Positions 22,672 through 32,619 of a DNA stretch of 64,000 nucleotides are shown in pieces. Numbering within the stretch: position 1 is the first letter of the stretch; each line of letters starts with the position of its first letter. Origin of the DNA: Cocos nucifera. Lineage: Eukaryota > Streptophyta > Magnoliopsida > Arecales > Arecaceae. The translations under genes were made by a program, and so were the position numbers. Location of the stretch: NCBI GenBank assembly GCA_006176705.1, contig QRFJ01004951.1, forward strand, positions 162,858-226,857, in the 5' to 3' direction. Under the pieces are notes generated by a model. That model was not told the DNA's origin. It ran no database searches and was given only the letters and a program-made list of their open reading frames with translations.

Positions 22672-22986
22672 TGTGCCAACCGCTGCGATAGGTTTCTAGT
22701 GCAAATGGTGCCAATCGTTGCATTAGATCTATAGAAGCAGTTAGTAATCGTTGCCATAGGTAATCTATGACAGCAGTTACATAATCGCTGCCATAGGTAA
22801 TCTATTGTAGCGGTTTATAAACCACTGCAATAGGCTATCTATGGCAGCGGTTCTAACAACTGCTGCAATAACCGCTGCCATTGAGCTACGGTGATGGCCG
22901 TAGTAGCCGCGGTTAGAAAATCGCTGTCATAGCCTATGATAGCGAGTTTTTGGGCTACAACAGCAGTTACGAACCGCTGCCGTAAC
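22672..22986. repeat. Right subterminal repeats of the CACTA element
   Basis: The first five bases (TGTGC) are the right target-duplication copy of element N. Then follow about ten units of the CTGCCATAGG / AACCGCTGC type in both orientations, as at the left end of the CACTA element. Confidence 0.85.
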
Positions 22987-23006
22987 CCTTTTTTGTAGTA
23001 GTGATT
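22987..23006. repeat. CACTA right terminal inverted repeat with ATT target duplication
   Basis: CCCTTTTTTGTAGTAGTG ends at 23,003 and is followed by ATT (23,004-23,006), matching ATT at 7016-7018. Confidence 0.96.
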
Positions 23007-23995
23007 CTGAAGGCTAGGGCGAATAGAGTTTCTCTAGTCGGCAGTCTTTAGATAGTTTTGTATGTCCAAAGTACATGATAGAGTTCGTCTACCTAAGTCC
23101 CCCTTGCTCTCTCAAGTCTCACCTTGATACCTTGCAGTAAGATTATGTTGGTCATCTTTGCTTTGCCATTTGCTTGCGAATGAGCTATGGATGTGAAGTT
23201 ATGGATGATGTTCAGGTTTTCACAAAACTTACCAAATTTTGCTCTAGCAAACTACCATCCATTATCTATGATAAGGATTCGAGGCAGGCCAAATCTATAA
23301 GTAATTGACTTCTAGATGAAGTCTTGTACTTTAGTTTCAGTAATTTTTGTCAGAAGTTCGGTCTCGATCCATTTGGTGAAGTAATCAATTACAATCAAGA
23401 GAAACTTTCATTGTTTGGACGTCATTGAGAAAGGTCTCAATATATCCATCCCCTACTGTGCAAATGGCCAAGGGGCGCCAGGGGTGCAAACTCGGAGGTT
23501 GGTTGCCTTTGAATATTTGCATTCCTCTAGCAACGGTCACACCTTGTAACATATTCAATAGAATCATGATACATGGTTGGCCAGTAATATCCTTATCGGA
23601 GCAATTTGTGGGATAAAAACCTGGCACTCAGATGGCTACCATAAATTCTTTCATGTACTTTCCATAATGCAAGATCAATCTCGAAAGGTCGAAGATATTT
23701 TAAAAGTGGCAAGGAATATGATCTCTTATATAGTTTGTTTTCATAAAAAATATACCGAAAGGCTTGATTCCTTAGTTTTTGAGCTTTCTTTGGATCATGA
23801 GGAAGAGTTCCATCCTTGAGATAAGCAACCAATGGATCGATCCAATAAGGCTCATGGTCGATCTGCGTTGTAGACTATGGCTCTTCCGAATTTGGATATT
23901 TCAGTACTTCGAAGTATACTTCTTTTGAAAGCTCATTGAGGGCGAATGTAGTCAGCTTGGAGAGGAGGTTGGTCCTGACATTTTCTACTCTTGGG
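23004..23995 (-). pseudogene. N-terminal and core integrase of Tat-type element T (broken)
   Basis: Integrase inserts the cDNA into the host genome. The zinc-binding HHCC domain is readable on the minus strand in 23,832-23,593 (LYKRSYSLPLLKYL, then KVHERIYGSHLSARFL), with its Cys pair near 23,550. The core begins near 23,470 and continues in several frames to the CACTA junction at 23,004. Many stops occur, including around 23,385 and 23,300. The junction with the CACTA falls just downstream of the core, where gypsy integrases have a T-F-A-L-A-F-like motif, which is readable here at about 23,033-23,007. Confidence 0.85.
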
Positions 23996-24369
23996 ATCTA
24001 TTGGATATTAAAACTGTTGAAGGCCAGGGTCAAGCTTTTCATCTTTTCAAGGTACTTTATCATATTTTTCTTTCGAGCTTCATAATTGTCGCTAGCTTGT
24101 CCCACCACCAACTGGGAATTACTGTAAAGTCGAAGCCGATCTACTTCTAATTCTTTTGCTATCTTCAGCCCTGCTATCAGGACTTCATATTCCATCCCAT
24201 TATTTATCATAAGGAACTCAAAGCATAGTGCATATTCGATGATGACTCCTCCGGGGTTGGCTAGGATCAGTCCAATGCCTACGCCCGAAGCATTGGAAGA
24301 GCCATCCATATACAGGGCCCTGAGGCCTTCAGGAAGGTCTGTTCTTTCTTCGGGGGAGCTCGGTTGCAA
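23996..24369 (-). pseudogene. Second (archaeal-type) RNase H domain of Tat-type element T
   Basis: Extra RNase H-like domain found between RNase H and integrase in Tat/Ogre elements. The motifs are LYMDGSSNASGVGIGL (first acidic residue), NNGMEYEVLIAGLKIA (Glu) and LRLYSNSQLVVGQ. In the last motif the usual catalytic Asp of SDSQL is Asn, a G-to-A type change. The domain is otherwise open over 123 codons. It lies in a different frame from the upstream RNase H, with a stop between. Confidence 0.85.
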
Positions 24370-25660
24370 CCATTAAGTGCTGGCCCCATCTTGCTCAGGT
24401 TTGACATCATTCAAAATTATGCACTCGACTATGAAATCAGCCAATATGTGAGCTTTGATTGACGACCGAGGTTGATAGTTGATGCCAAACTCTATAAGCT
24501 CAATTGTCCATTTTGCTATTCTCCCAGAGGCATCTGTTTGATGAAGAACTATCTTGATTGGTTGGTCAGTGAGAAGTGTTATAGTATGCTCCTGTAAGTA
24601 GGGCCGAAGTCTCATGACTGCAACTAGAAGAGCGTAAGTTAATTTTTCTAACTTAGTGTACCTGATCTCAGCATCTCTAAGAACTCGGTTGATATAGTAG
24701 ATTGATCGTTGCACCTTTATCTCTTCCTTGACCAAGACCGCTACAAGGACTGCTAGGAAGACTGCCAGGTATAAAAATAATTCTTCTCTAGGTTCGGACT
24801 TTGCTAACAGAGGCGGTGAGCCAAGATAGCTTTTGAGCTCTTTGAATGCCCGTTGGCACTCTACAGTTTAGCAGAAGTTTTTTGGTTGCTTGAGGACTTA
24901 GAAAAAGGACATGCACTGCTTGGTCGATTTTGAGATAAAGCAATTCAAAAATGCCACCTTTCCTGTTAAGCACTAAATTTCTTTTATTAATTTTGAGGCA
25001 GTCATCTCCTGGATGGCTTGGATCTTCTTTAGGTTGGCCTCGATCCCTCATCTCGACATCATGAACCTTAGAAATTTTCTCAAGGTTGCTCCAAAGGCAC
25101 ACTTGGTCGGGTTTAACTTCATCTTATATCTTTGGAAGGCATTAAAGATCTTTTCAAGGTTAGCAATGTGGTTTGCAAAGGTTTGGCTTTTGATAAGTAT
25201 GTCGTCTATATAGACCTCTATATTATGGGCGATTTGCTCCTTGAAGATTTTATTGACTAGGCACTGGTAGGTCGCACCTGCATTTTTGAGTCCAAAAGAT
25301 ATGACCCTATAACAATAGAGATCACGGTCAGTAATAAAAGTACTTTTCTTCTCGTTCTCTAGTGCCATCCGAATTTGGTTGTAGTCAGAGAAGGCATCCA
25401 TGAAGGTGAGGAGCTCATGGTCCGAAGTCGTATCCACCAGTTGATTAATTCTAGGTAGAAGATAGCTATCCTTTGGATAGGCCTTGTTCAACTTTTTAAA
25501 GTCTATGTACATTCTCCACTTGCCATTTGCCTTCTTGACTAGGATCACATTAGAGACCCAACTCAGGTAGTTGACTGTTTGGATGAACCTAGCTTTAAGA
25601 GTTTATCTACTTCTTCTGCTATAGCCTTCTGTCTTTCTGGTGCATGACCCCAAACTTTTT
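24370..25660 (-). pseudogene. Reverse transcriptase and RNase H of Tat-type element T (broken)
   Basis: The open piece 25,548-25,048 carries the RT core. It starts at ILVKKANGKWRMYIDFKKLN, then FMDAFSDYNQI, FGLKNAGATYQ and YIDDILIKS (the catalytic YxDD, near 25,220) and ends in KLNPTKCAFG. A frame change leads to 25,102-24,788. The gypsy RNase H is in 24,735-24,373, with YYINRVLRDAEIRYTKLEK and ADFIVE as recognisable parts. Stops and shifts between pieces show it is dead. It is upstream of the second RNase H and collinear with other Tat elements. Confidence 0.88.
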
Positions 25661-26430
25661 TCTTTACTGGCCTACATTTGGGATCAATAGCCAGTTAATA
25701 TTCAATGACATTGGCATCAATTCCTGGCATATCCATGGGAATCCAAGTGAAGACATTGGCATTCTTCTATAGGAAGGCGATAAGTTGCTTTCGAACTTTG
25801 TCTCACAAGTTGGAGCCAATCTGCATAGTATGTTCTACATTTCTATCATTTAAAAGGATGGCCATGAGGTCTTCCATGGATTTGTCCCGCTCCTTAATAA
25901 GATCATCATGGACATCCAATCCATCAACTAGGCAAGTGTCGAATTGGCCATGCTTTTGCAGAGCAATCGAGTAGCAGTATCTTGCTAGAGTTTGATCTCC
26001 TCTGATCTCTCCAATTTCATAGCTCATTGGAAACTCATTTTCAAGTAATAGATTGATACCATAGCTCGGAGTACATTTAAACCGGATCAGTTGAGAATTG
26101 CATTGTATGTAGATGGACCCTTTACTACCAGAAAGTCGACCTATGCCTTGGCTTGCTTTGGGTATTATCTTGCAGCCACAGTCAATGTTATTATCTCTTC
26201 AACTGGCACAGCATTGCCAATAAAGCCCACAAATGGAGAATTCATAGGTTCTAGGTGATTATTAGGTATGGACATTTTGGAAAAAGCATCATAAAATAAG
26301 ACATTAGTGGAGCTTCCATTATTTACCAAAACACAGCGTACATCATAGTCAGCAATGTTCAAAAAAATTACAATGGTGTCATTGTGCGGGAATTGGACCC
26401 CTTAGGAATCCTCATCGATGAAGGTTATGG
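25661..26430 (-). pseudogene. Protease region of Tat-type element T (catalytic Asp lost)
   Basis: The open piece 26,362-26,165 has CVLVNNGSSTNVLFYDAFSKM, the retropepsin active-site region of Tat elements. In relatives the residue before N-G-S-S is the catalytic Asp; here it is Asn. Piece 26,027-25,803 covers the linker from protease to RT. Stops separate the pieces. Confidence 0.8.
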
Positions 26431-27950
26431 GCTCTTCAGTCCTCCGCTTCTTCATAGGCTCTACCGATCCACTGGCTTCTCCCCATTGAAGTCCCCTAGA
26501 GATGGTATTGATGATGCCGAGAGATGGCCGATCTCCTTACTGCTCCTTCCTTCTTAGTTGCGGTGGTGCCCTCGGCCACTCTTCTCTTGTCTCAAGCTGA
26601 CGTCGCAGAAATCTATTGAGCCAACCTCACCTGATAAGCTTCTCGATCTCATCTTAGAGTTGAATGCATTCTTCTTTATTGTGATCATGGTCACGATGAT
26701 AGAGATAGTACTTATTAGGATTGCATTTTTTAGGATAAGTGTGCATCCTCTCTGGCCTCGATAGCTGCTCTTTGATTTTCATTAGCACCCGAGTCTTGGA
26801 AGCATTGAGAGGAGTATAGTTGTAAAATCTTCTAGGGGGAGAGCTCCTTCATGCCCTTCTATCAGGGCTCCTTTGATGGTGAGCTCGAGTAGGGGTTCGG
26901 GCTTGCTTGCACTTAGGGGGAGTCCGAAAGCACGGTCGAACTTCATTTGGCTTCTTTTCAACCATGGGCCTGCTTAACTCTCCCGCTTACTGTTCTCTTA
27001 CGGCTTCCTTGTCCTTCAGCCTGAAGGCCTCTTCAGCTCGAAGGCCTCTTCATCTCAGGAATAACCTTCAGCTTAAGCCAGTAGATCAGCAAAATTTTTG
27101 GGATACTTTTTTTCTAGAAAAAATACCAAATCATTCTTCTTAAGACCGCCCTTTAGTACGGCCATTGCAATAGATTGGTCCAAGTTTCGGACCTTCAGGG
27201 TAACAACATTGAAGTGGATGACCTAGGCTCGAATGGACTTTTCTTCCTTCCATTTGATGTTGATGAGAGAGTCTGAGCTTCATCGAGGGTGTTGGTTGCT
27301 AACAAAATGAGCCATAAATTGATGGCTCATCTGATCAAAAGAGAAAATGGTACCCAGCTTGAGAGCCGAATACCAGTTTCTTGCTGCTCTCTTTAAAGTG
27401 GATGAAAAAGCTCAGCATAGAATGGCATCTAGTGTGCCATGGAGTAGCATCATGGTCCGAAAGGTCTCTAGGTGGTCAACCAGATCAGCAGTCCTATCGT
27501 AGCTCTCAAATTAAGGGAGCTTGAAGTTTGACGGGATTGGCTCTTGCATGATATGCTGGGAGAAAGAAGGATCAGTGTAGATGTCGTTGCTATGAACGGG
27601 GGGAGTGTGGCGGAGTTCTTCAATCTACCAATTCATTTCTTCCAGCTTTTGATCTAGGAGGTCCTCCCAATCATGAATTTTCAAAGTTTTCTAGCAGAAC
27701 GGCGGCAGGGATCTACCAAAAGTTGAGTCATAATTGGAACAAGGGCTCTCTATCCTCTGTTTCCTCTTTCTAAAGGTTGTAGACCGACTCGCCCAAGTCG
27801 GTCATCCCTAGACTGAATCCTAAGATTTTGGCAAAGTCTGCTCTGATCGAACTGGCGCCGGAGGTTGCTACTACTGCATGGCCTACATTGCTTTAGTGAG
27901 GCCCCTAACCTACTGGACCAGCAGGTTGAATTGTTCTATGTCCACCATCA
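26431..27950 (-). pseudogene. gag of Tat-type element T (broken)
   Basis: Recognisable on the minus strand, in several frames, from about 27,560 to 26,630. The capsid region has readable RAARNWYSALKLGTI and FDQMSHQF (about 27,400-27,330), then LKGGLKKNDLVFFLEKKYP (about 27,170-27,100). A zinc-binding-like HRDHDHNKEECIQLKDEIEKL segment follows near 26,700-26,640. Upstream of 27,600 only weak similarity is seen. Frequent stops. Confidence 0.75.
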
Positions 27951-28165
27951 CTGCTGGTGGAGCCCATGATGTCGGTGAGGAAACAGGGATGGGCAGATCT
28001 TGTTCGAATCTGACAACGAAGGCGATGGACCTTCAGGTGATTGTCTTCCTTAGAGGCATCCTTGTGACTAAGAAAAATCAAATAAAAATTGATTTTTAAA
28101 TATTAGGAGAAGAAAGTAGACAGATTCGATTAAGCACTCCTTTTAGAATAAGGGCTCAAGGGAAC
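27951..28165. other. 5' leader of Tat-type element T
   Basis: Short region between gag and the primer-binding region, no gene seen. Confidence 0.55.
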
Positions 28166-28188
28166 CCTTCCTCTAGCATCAATTATGT
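28166..28188 (-). other. Primer-binding region of Tat-type element T
   Basis: The minus strand reads ATTGATGCTAGAGGAAGGG a few bases after the LTR end. It corresponds to ATTTGGCGCTAGAGAAAGGG next to the LTR of the related short element F (36,811-36,830), again with mostly transition differences. Confidence 0.7.
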
Positions 28189-29644
28189 TGGTGCAAAATT
28201 TGGTTGACGCCGAAGTTGATGCTGGAGTTGAAGAAGATAAGATCGTCGCTGTCGACTTGCAAAACAAGTCTCATCTGGAGTCGAAAGTGGTGGCTCCGGC
28301 AAGATCCTTCGATGATCAAGTCAGCTCTTTTGGTCAACAGAAATGGAGTACTCAGAAAAATTTAAAGTAGAGTTTTGGGGAGCTTAAGAGAGAGCATATC
28401 TATAGGGTCTCTTATATAAGCAGAGCCTATAACAAACTGATGGTGACAGCCGTAACCACCTAGTAGTGGATCATTCAGGGCCATGTAGAGTTTGTTATGG
28501 AGAGCGAGTGGTTGTTTATTGTGACGTGCTAGTTTGTGAGATTTAATAGTTAAATCTCGGATAAGATAGCCATGGGTGATGAAGAACTCCTAGTTACAGT
28601 AGTTCTGATGAGGTTCGGATGTCCTCAGGGTCAACTGCGCGTTGAATGATAATTGCTACATCAAGAGTAGATGCCGAGGTTCTTTTAGTAGTGGAGAGAA
28701 GTTCTTCCATAAAAAATCCTTTTAGGCATCTGGAAGGAGAAGTTTAGAAGGAGTTCAACTAGGGGGAGATCCGAAAGGAGTTTGACTAGAGAAGAAGTTC
28801 GGCTAGAGAAAAAGTTCGAAAGGAGTTCGGCTGAAGGAGAAGTCTGAAAAGAGTTCGACTATAGATATAATCCGTATGAAGAAGAAGTCTGGGAGAAGTT
28901 CAACTGGCGGATAAGCCCGTTTGAAGGAGAAGTCTGGGAGGAGCTCGGAAGGCTTATGGTTGGTGGAAGTTTGATCGGAAGGAATTGAGGAATGTACGGA
29001 CATGAGGTCCTCATGGGTTACCGTAAGGAGTTCAGCTTGAGAGGAATCATCTTTAGATGATTGGAAGAAATTCGACTAGGAGGGATCTTTTGGTGGCTTG
29101 AGGAGAATTCGATTGGAGGTCTCAAGGTGGTTCGCAAAGATCCACCACACTTAATAAGGAGTAGGAGTTCATCCAGGGAAAGCTTCTCTAGCCTAGGATC
29201 CTTGATATGGGACTTAATGGTGATAGTAAGACTTCGTTTGAAGGAGACCTAGTTGAAAAGGAGTTCAGCCCACTTTCAAGTTGGCTAGGCTATACTATCC
29301 AATGAATAGATACTTAGTACTTCAACTACTTAAATGACTGCTTTCATTATTCAAGTTCATCTGAAGGAGGTTCGATTGGAGGGAGCTAACTGCTCATAGA
29401 GGAAAAATTTAGCTTTTTGTATTATTCAAGCTCATCTGGGTGAAGCTCGTAACGTCCTGCAGATTCTGGAGTTAACCTATATGGCCGAGGGGGTCATCTG
29501 GTAGACACGGGTTGAAGATCGGCCATCTTGGGATGAACTAGAGCAAGAACCTTCACTGGTCGAAGTTCATCCATGGTTGCCACTATCGGACGGAGGCATC
29601 CTGAGATTGGCTGAACTTCAGCAGAAGAGGATTTATCCCCAATA
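28189..29644 (-). repeat. 5' LTR of Tat-type element T
   Basis: On the minus strand it starts TATTGGGGATAAATCC (29,644) and ends TTTTGCACCA (28,189). Both ends match the LTR ends of element F (TGTTGGGGGTAAACC ... TTCTGCACCA). It is 1456 bp long. The middle part (about 28,730-29,130) is built from degenerate GGAGTTCGACTAG / GAGAAGTCTGG units. Its outer edge marks the point where T interrupts gag of SIRE element S. Confidence 0.83.
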
Positions 29645-30949
29645 ATTTTTTTAAAAAATATTTTTATTTTCTTTTAGAAAGAATTTTAGATTTTCATATT
29701 TTTTTTCAGCTCAATATTTTTTTTAACTAAAGATTTTTTAGATTTCATCTATTCTTCTTTTTCTTTAGCCTAAGAATTCTTTTCTTCTATTAAACTAAGA
29801 TTTGACTTTTTAAGATCCTTATTTTTCAGCCTTAATTTATTGAATTCATCCATTAATTCATTGAAGGCATCAAATAATTCATTAAAAGTTAAATTAGAAG
29901 AGTTTTCAAAAATTATCTCATCTTCCATAGCCATGAGACAAAAATTTTCATTTTTCTCTTCCTCATCCGAACTTGACATGTCACTATCTCCCCAAATTCC
30001 TAGTAATGCACTCTTTTTGGTCCTTGTGGGGTGGTTTTTGATTAAGGAGCAATTTGGCTTGTTGTTATAATTGTAGCAAGTAACAATTTTCATTTATCTT
30101 CTTCATTATCTTTCTTTTTCAAGCTTTTCTTCATGTTGAAATTTTTGAATTTTCTTGAGAAAAGCATCATGTCCTCATCATCATCTTTACTCTTTTCTTT
30201 TTCTTCTTCATCTTCCTTTTCATTGTTTTTTTCAAATTTGGCCGTGGACTTGAAAGCAATGGTCTTCATCTTAGGCTCCTCTTCTTCCTTTTTTTGAGCC
30301 ATGTTCAACTTATGTGTCTGAGTGAACCAATTAATTCTTTTAGAGATAGCTTGGTGAGATCCTTAGCTTCTTGAATTACTGCCACCTTTACTTCTCATTC
30401 TTTTGGCAAAGAACTCAATACCTTACAAACAATATCATAGTTAGAGTAGGTTTTGCCAAGACCATTAAGAGTAGTAATAACATCAATGAATTTAAAAAAT
30501 ATTTGAGAAATTAACTCATATTTTTTTATTTTAAACATCTCATATTTATGAACAAATAAGTTAATTTTGGACTCTTTCACTTGGCTCGTTCCTTCATGAG
30601 TCACTTCCAATCTTTTTAAAATTTTTTTAGCCTATGTACAAGTAAATATTCTATTAAATTCTTGTATATCTAAAGAGTAATAAAGTACATTGATGTTTTT
30701 TACATTTAATTGAGCCATCTTTTTATCATACTCATCCCAATCTTTTTTCAGCTTAAGAAAAGTCATACCATTTATTACAATTATAGGTGTGTGTGGTCCT
30801 CTAGTTATGATCTCTAACAAATCATAATCTAGAACTTGTGTAAAAATTTTTATTTTAATTTTTTGAAAAGAATAATTTGTTCCATCAAAAAGTGATGGCC
30901 TGGAAGTGGATTGTCCTTCAACAAATGAATTACCACTTGGGATTGCCAT
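29645..30949 (-). pseudogene. gag of SIRE-type element S (truncated, broken)
   Basis: ATG at 30,949. The N-terminal part (30,949-30,632) contains RPSLFDGTNYSFQKIKIKIF and KKDWDEYDKKMAQLNVKN, typical of SIRE Gag. The next pieces are 30,610-30,395 (VTHEGTSQVKESKINLFVHKYEMF), then a Lys/Glu-rich segment (30,308-30,090). The last is 30,093-29,770, where the zinc knuckle is degraded (CYNYNNKPNC) and a DMSSSDEEEKN acidic patch follows. It is homologous part by part to gag of element A at 5132-3757. It is cut off at 29,645 by element T. Confidence 0.88.
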
Positions 30950-31001
30950 GATCTTTAGCTTTTAGATTGTTAGATTAATAATTAATAACAAAGCACCTAC
31001 T

Positions 31002-32610
31002 CTGATTATTGATCTAAAGATTGATTTTGATGATGACAAAGAGTTTTGAGTATAAGTTATAATGTCTAACTTTATTTTTGAGAATGTATAGTTTAAATTC
31101 TAAGTGCTCACCTTATTCTAAGTGATTTTTGTCAATTTAATGGAGTACCACCACTCAAGAGGTATTTGAAGAAAATCTAAATTAGATGCATCTTAAAAAG
31201 AAGGTTAATGTGGATCAAAATCAAGTAAATAAGGCAAGTCTAGCCTACAAATAAAATTAGAGAAGAAGGACTGCTAAAAACTTTATGTCATGCTTGGCAT
31301 GTAATTTGAGTCAACCAAGTGGAAGTTTTAGTTGACTAAGTATCAGTGACAGAAAGCCTAATTTCAAAACCTAGGAAACTCAGTTGATTAATTCTGAAGG
31401 TTAGTCGACTTAGTCTCAGAGAACAACACAAGATAGAAAGCATAGAAAAATCAAAATTCATAATTCAGAAGACTCAGTCGACTAAGTTAGTTAGTCGACT
31501 CAGTCTCAAAGGATAACAACAATACAAAAAGCAAAGAAAGATCAAAATTTAGGATCTAGGAGACTTAGTTGACTAAGTTAGAAAGTTAGTCAACTAAGTT
31601 CACTATAATAGCTAATTTTGCAGATTTATAGTTTTTTTATCCCATATGCCTTTCAATGGCTATTTTCTTATCTCTAATGGCTAGATCACTTTTTGAAAAC
31701 CCTCTGAATAAATTAAAATGATGGAAAACCTTAAGGATATATAAGAAAACCTTTGGAGCATTGAAAAGGGCTTTTTGAGTGTTTTATTGAGTATCCATTG
31801 AGAAACCAAAAGAAGTGAGTTGAAAAGAGAAGAGAAGGAATTATTTTTAAAATTATTCTTTATTCTTTCACTATAAATCATTCTTAAGCAAGTGAGAGCA
31901 AGAGTGAATTGAAGTAAAAAATTAATCAAGTCAAGAATCAAGAAGCCTGACCATTACTTAAGCATTTAAGAAGAAGTCAAGCATTTAACTATCATCATCG
32001 ATTCTTCAAAGAGTTTTTATTTTTTTAAATTTAATCTTTGTATTTTTATATTTTATTTTAAATTTTTTGGGGTGAGAAATTTGGATTGATCCAAGTCTTG
32101 AGTTGGACATTTGTATTAGTTAGATTGGTGAGAAAAGGTTAAAACCAATCGAGGTTAATTGTTAGTCCAGAGAAAAATAATTACTTATGAGATTCTGGTT
32201 GGTGATCCAGAAAAAATCAATTGGATTGATTGTGAGCCCAAAAAATAATCTTGTATGATTTTGTTGGTGAGCCAAAAAAAATCAACTGGATTTGATAGTG
32301 ATTGCAAAAAATAATTAGACTGTAATTCTAGTTATGAATTATAGTTGAATTTTCATATGATTTACTTGGAAAGTGGATGTAGGTGCTGAGTTTGGCACTG
32401 AACGACTATAAAATTTGTGTTTGTGCTTATGCTTATTATTATTATTCTTTATATCTTTTATCTTTCCATTGCTCTTTACATTTGAGATTATATTGTTTAT
32501 TGTATACAGATCACTTATTTTAAATCATTCATATATGTACATTAGTCATTTAATTTTTGAAATATCCAATTCACCCCCCTCTTAGGTAGTTATACTTGGG
32601 CAATATTGAT
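31002..32610 (+). repeat. SIRE-type solo LTR, plus strand, in the primer-binding region of S
   Basis: It runs from TATTGATC (31,007) to GGGCAATA (32,605), 1599 bp, flanked by CTGAT (31,002-31,006) and TTGAT (32,606-32,610), a target duplication with one transition. Start and end match other SIRE LTRs (TTGATTTTGATGATGAC start; CACCCCCCTCTTAGGTAG near the end). No internal domain follows, so it is a solo LTR. It carries many AGTCGACT-like repeats at 31,310-31,605. Confidence 0.85.
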
Positions 32611-32617
32611 ACTACTT
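32606..32617 (-). other. Primer-binding site of element S, split by the solo LTR
   Basis: Joining ACTCTGAT (31,000-31,006 side) to ACTACTTATTG (32,611 onward) gives on the minus strand a decayed TGGTATCAGAGT-type site next to the LTR edge at 32,620. Confidence 0.7.
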
Positions 32618-32619
32618 AT

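Larger units (their letters stand above)
7019..23003 (+). mobile_element. CACTA (En/Spm) DNA transposon, non-autonomous, carrying nested retroelements
   Basis: The element is defined by 17-bp CACTA termini, a 3-bp ATT target duplication and subterminal repeats at both ends. Without the retroelement inserted at 12,000-22,671 and one copy of its target duplication it is about 5.3 kb. Its only recognisable gene is a broken Transposase_24-type (second ORF) pseudogene on the plus strand at 10,085-11,795. I find no Transposase_21-type DDE transposase, so the copy could only have moved with help in trans. It sits in the integrase gene of element T. Confidence 0.94.
6419..29644 (-). mobile_element. 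Tat-lineage Ty3/gypsy element T, split by a CACTA transposon
   Basis: Minus-strand LTR retrotransposon with a 5' LTR (28,189-29,644), primer-binding region, gag, protease, RT, RNase H, a second RNase H-like domain, then integrase. RT before integrase marks Ty3/gypsy; the second RNase H marks the Tat/Ogre group. The integrase gene is interrupted by the CACTA element at 7019-23,003. The left end is cut at about 6419 by the LTR of copia element A, so the 3' LTR is not in the window. About 7.2 kb of the span belongs to this element. Many stops make it inactive. Confidence 0.9.
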
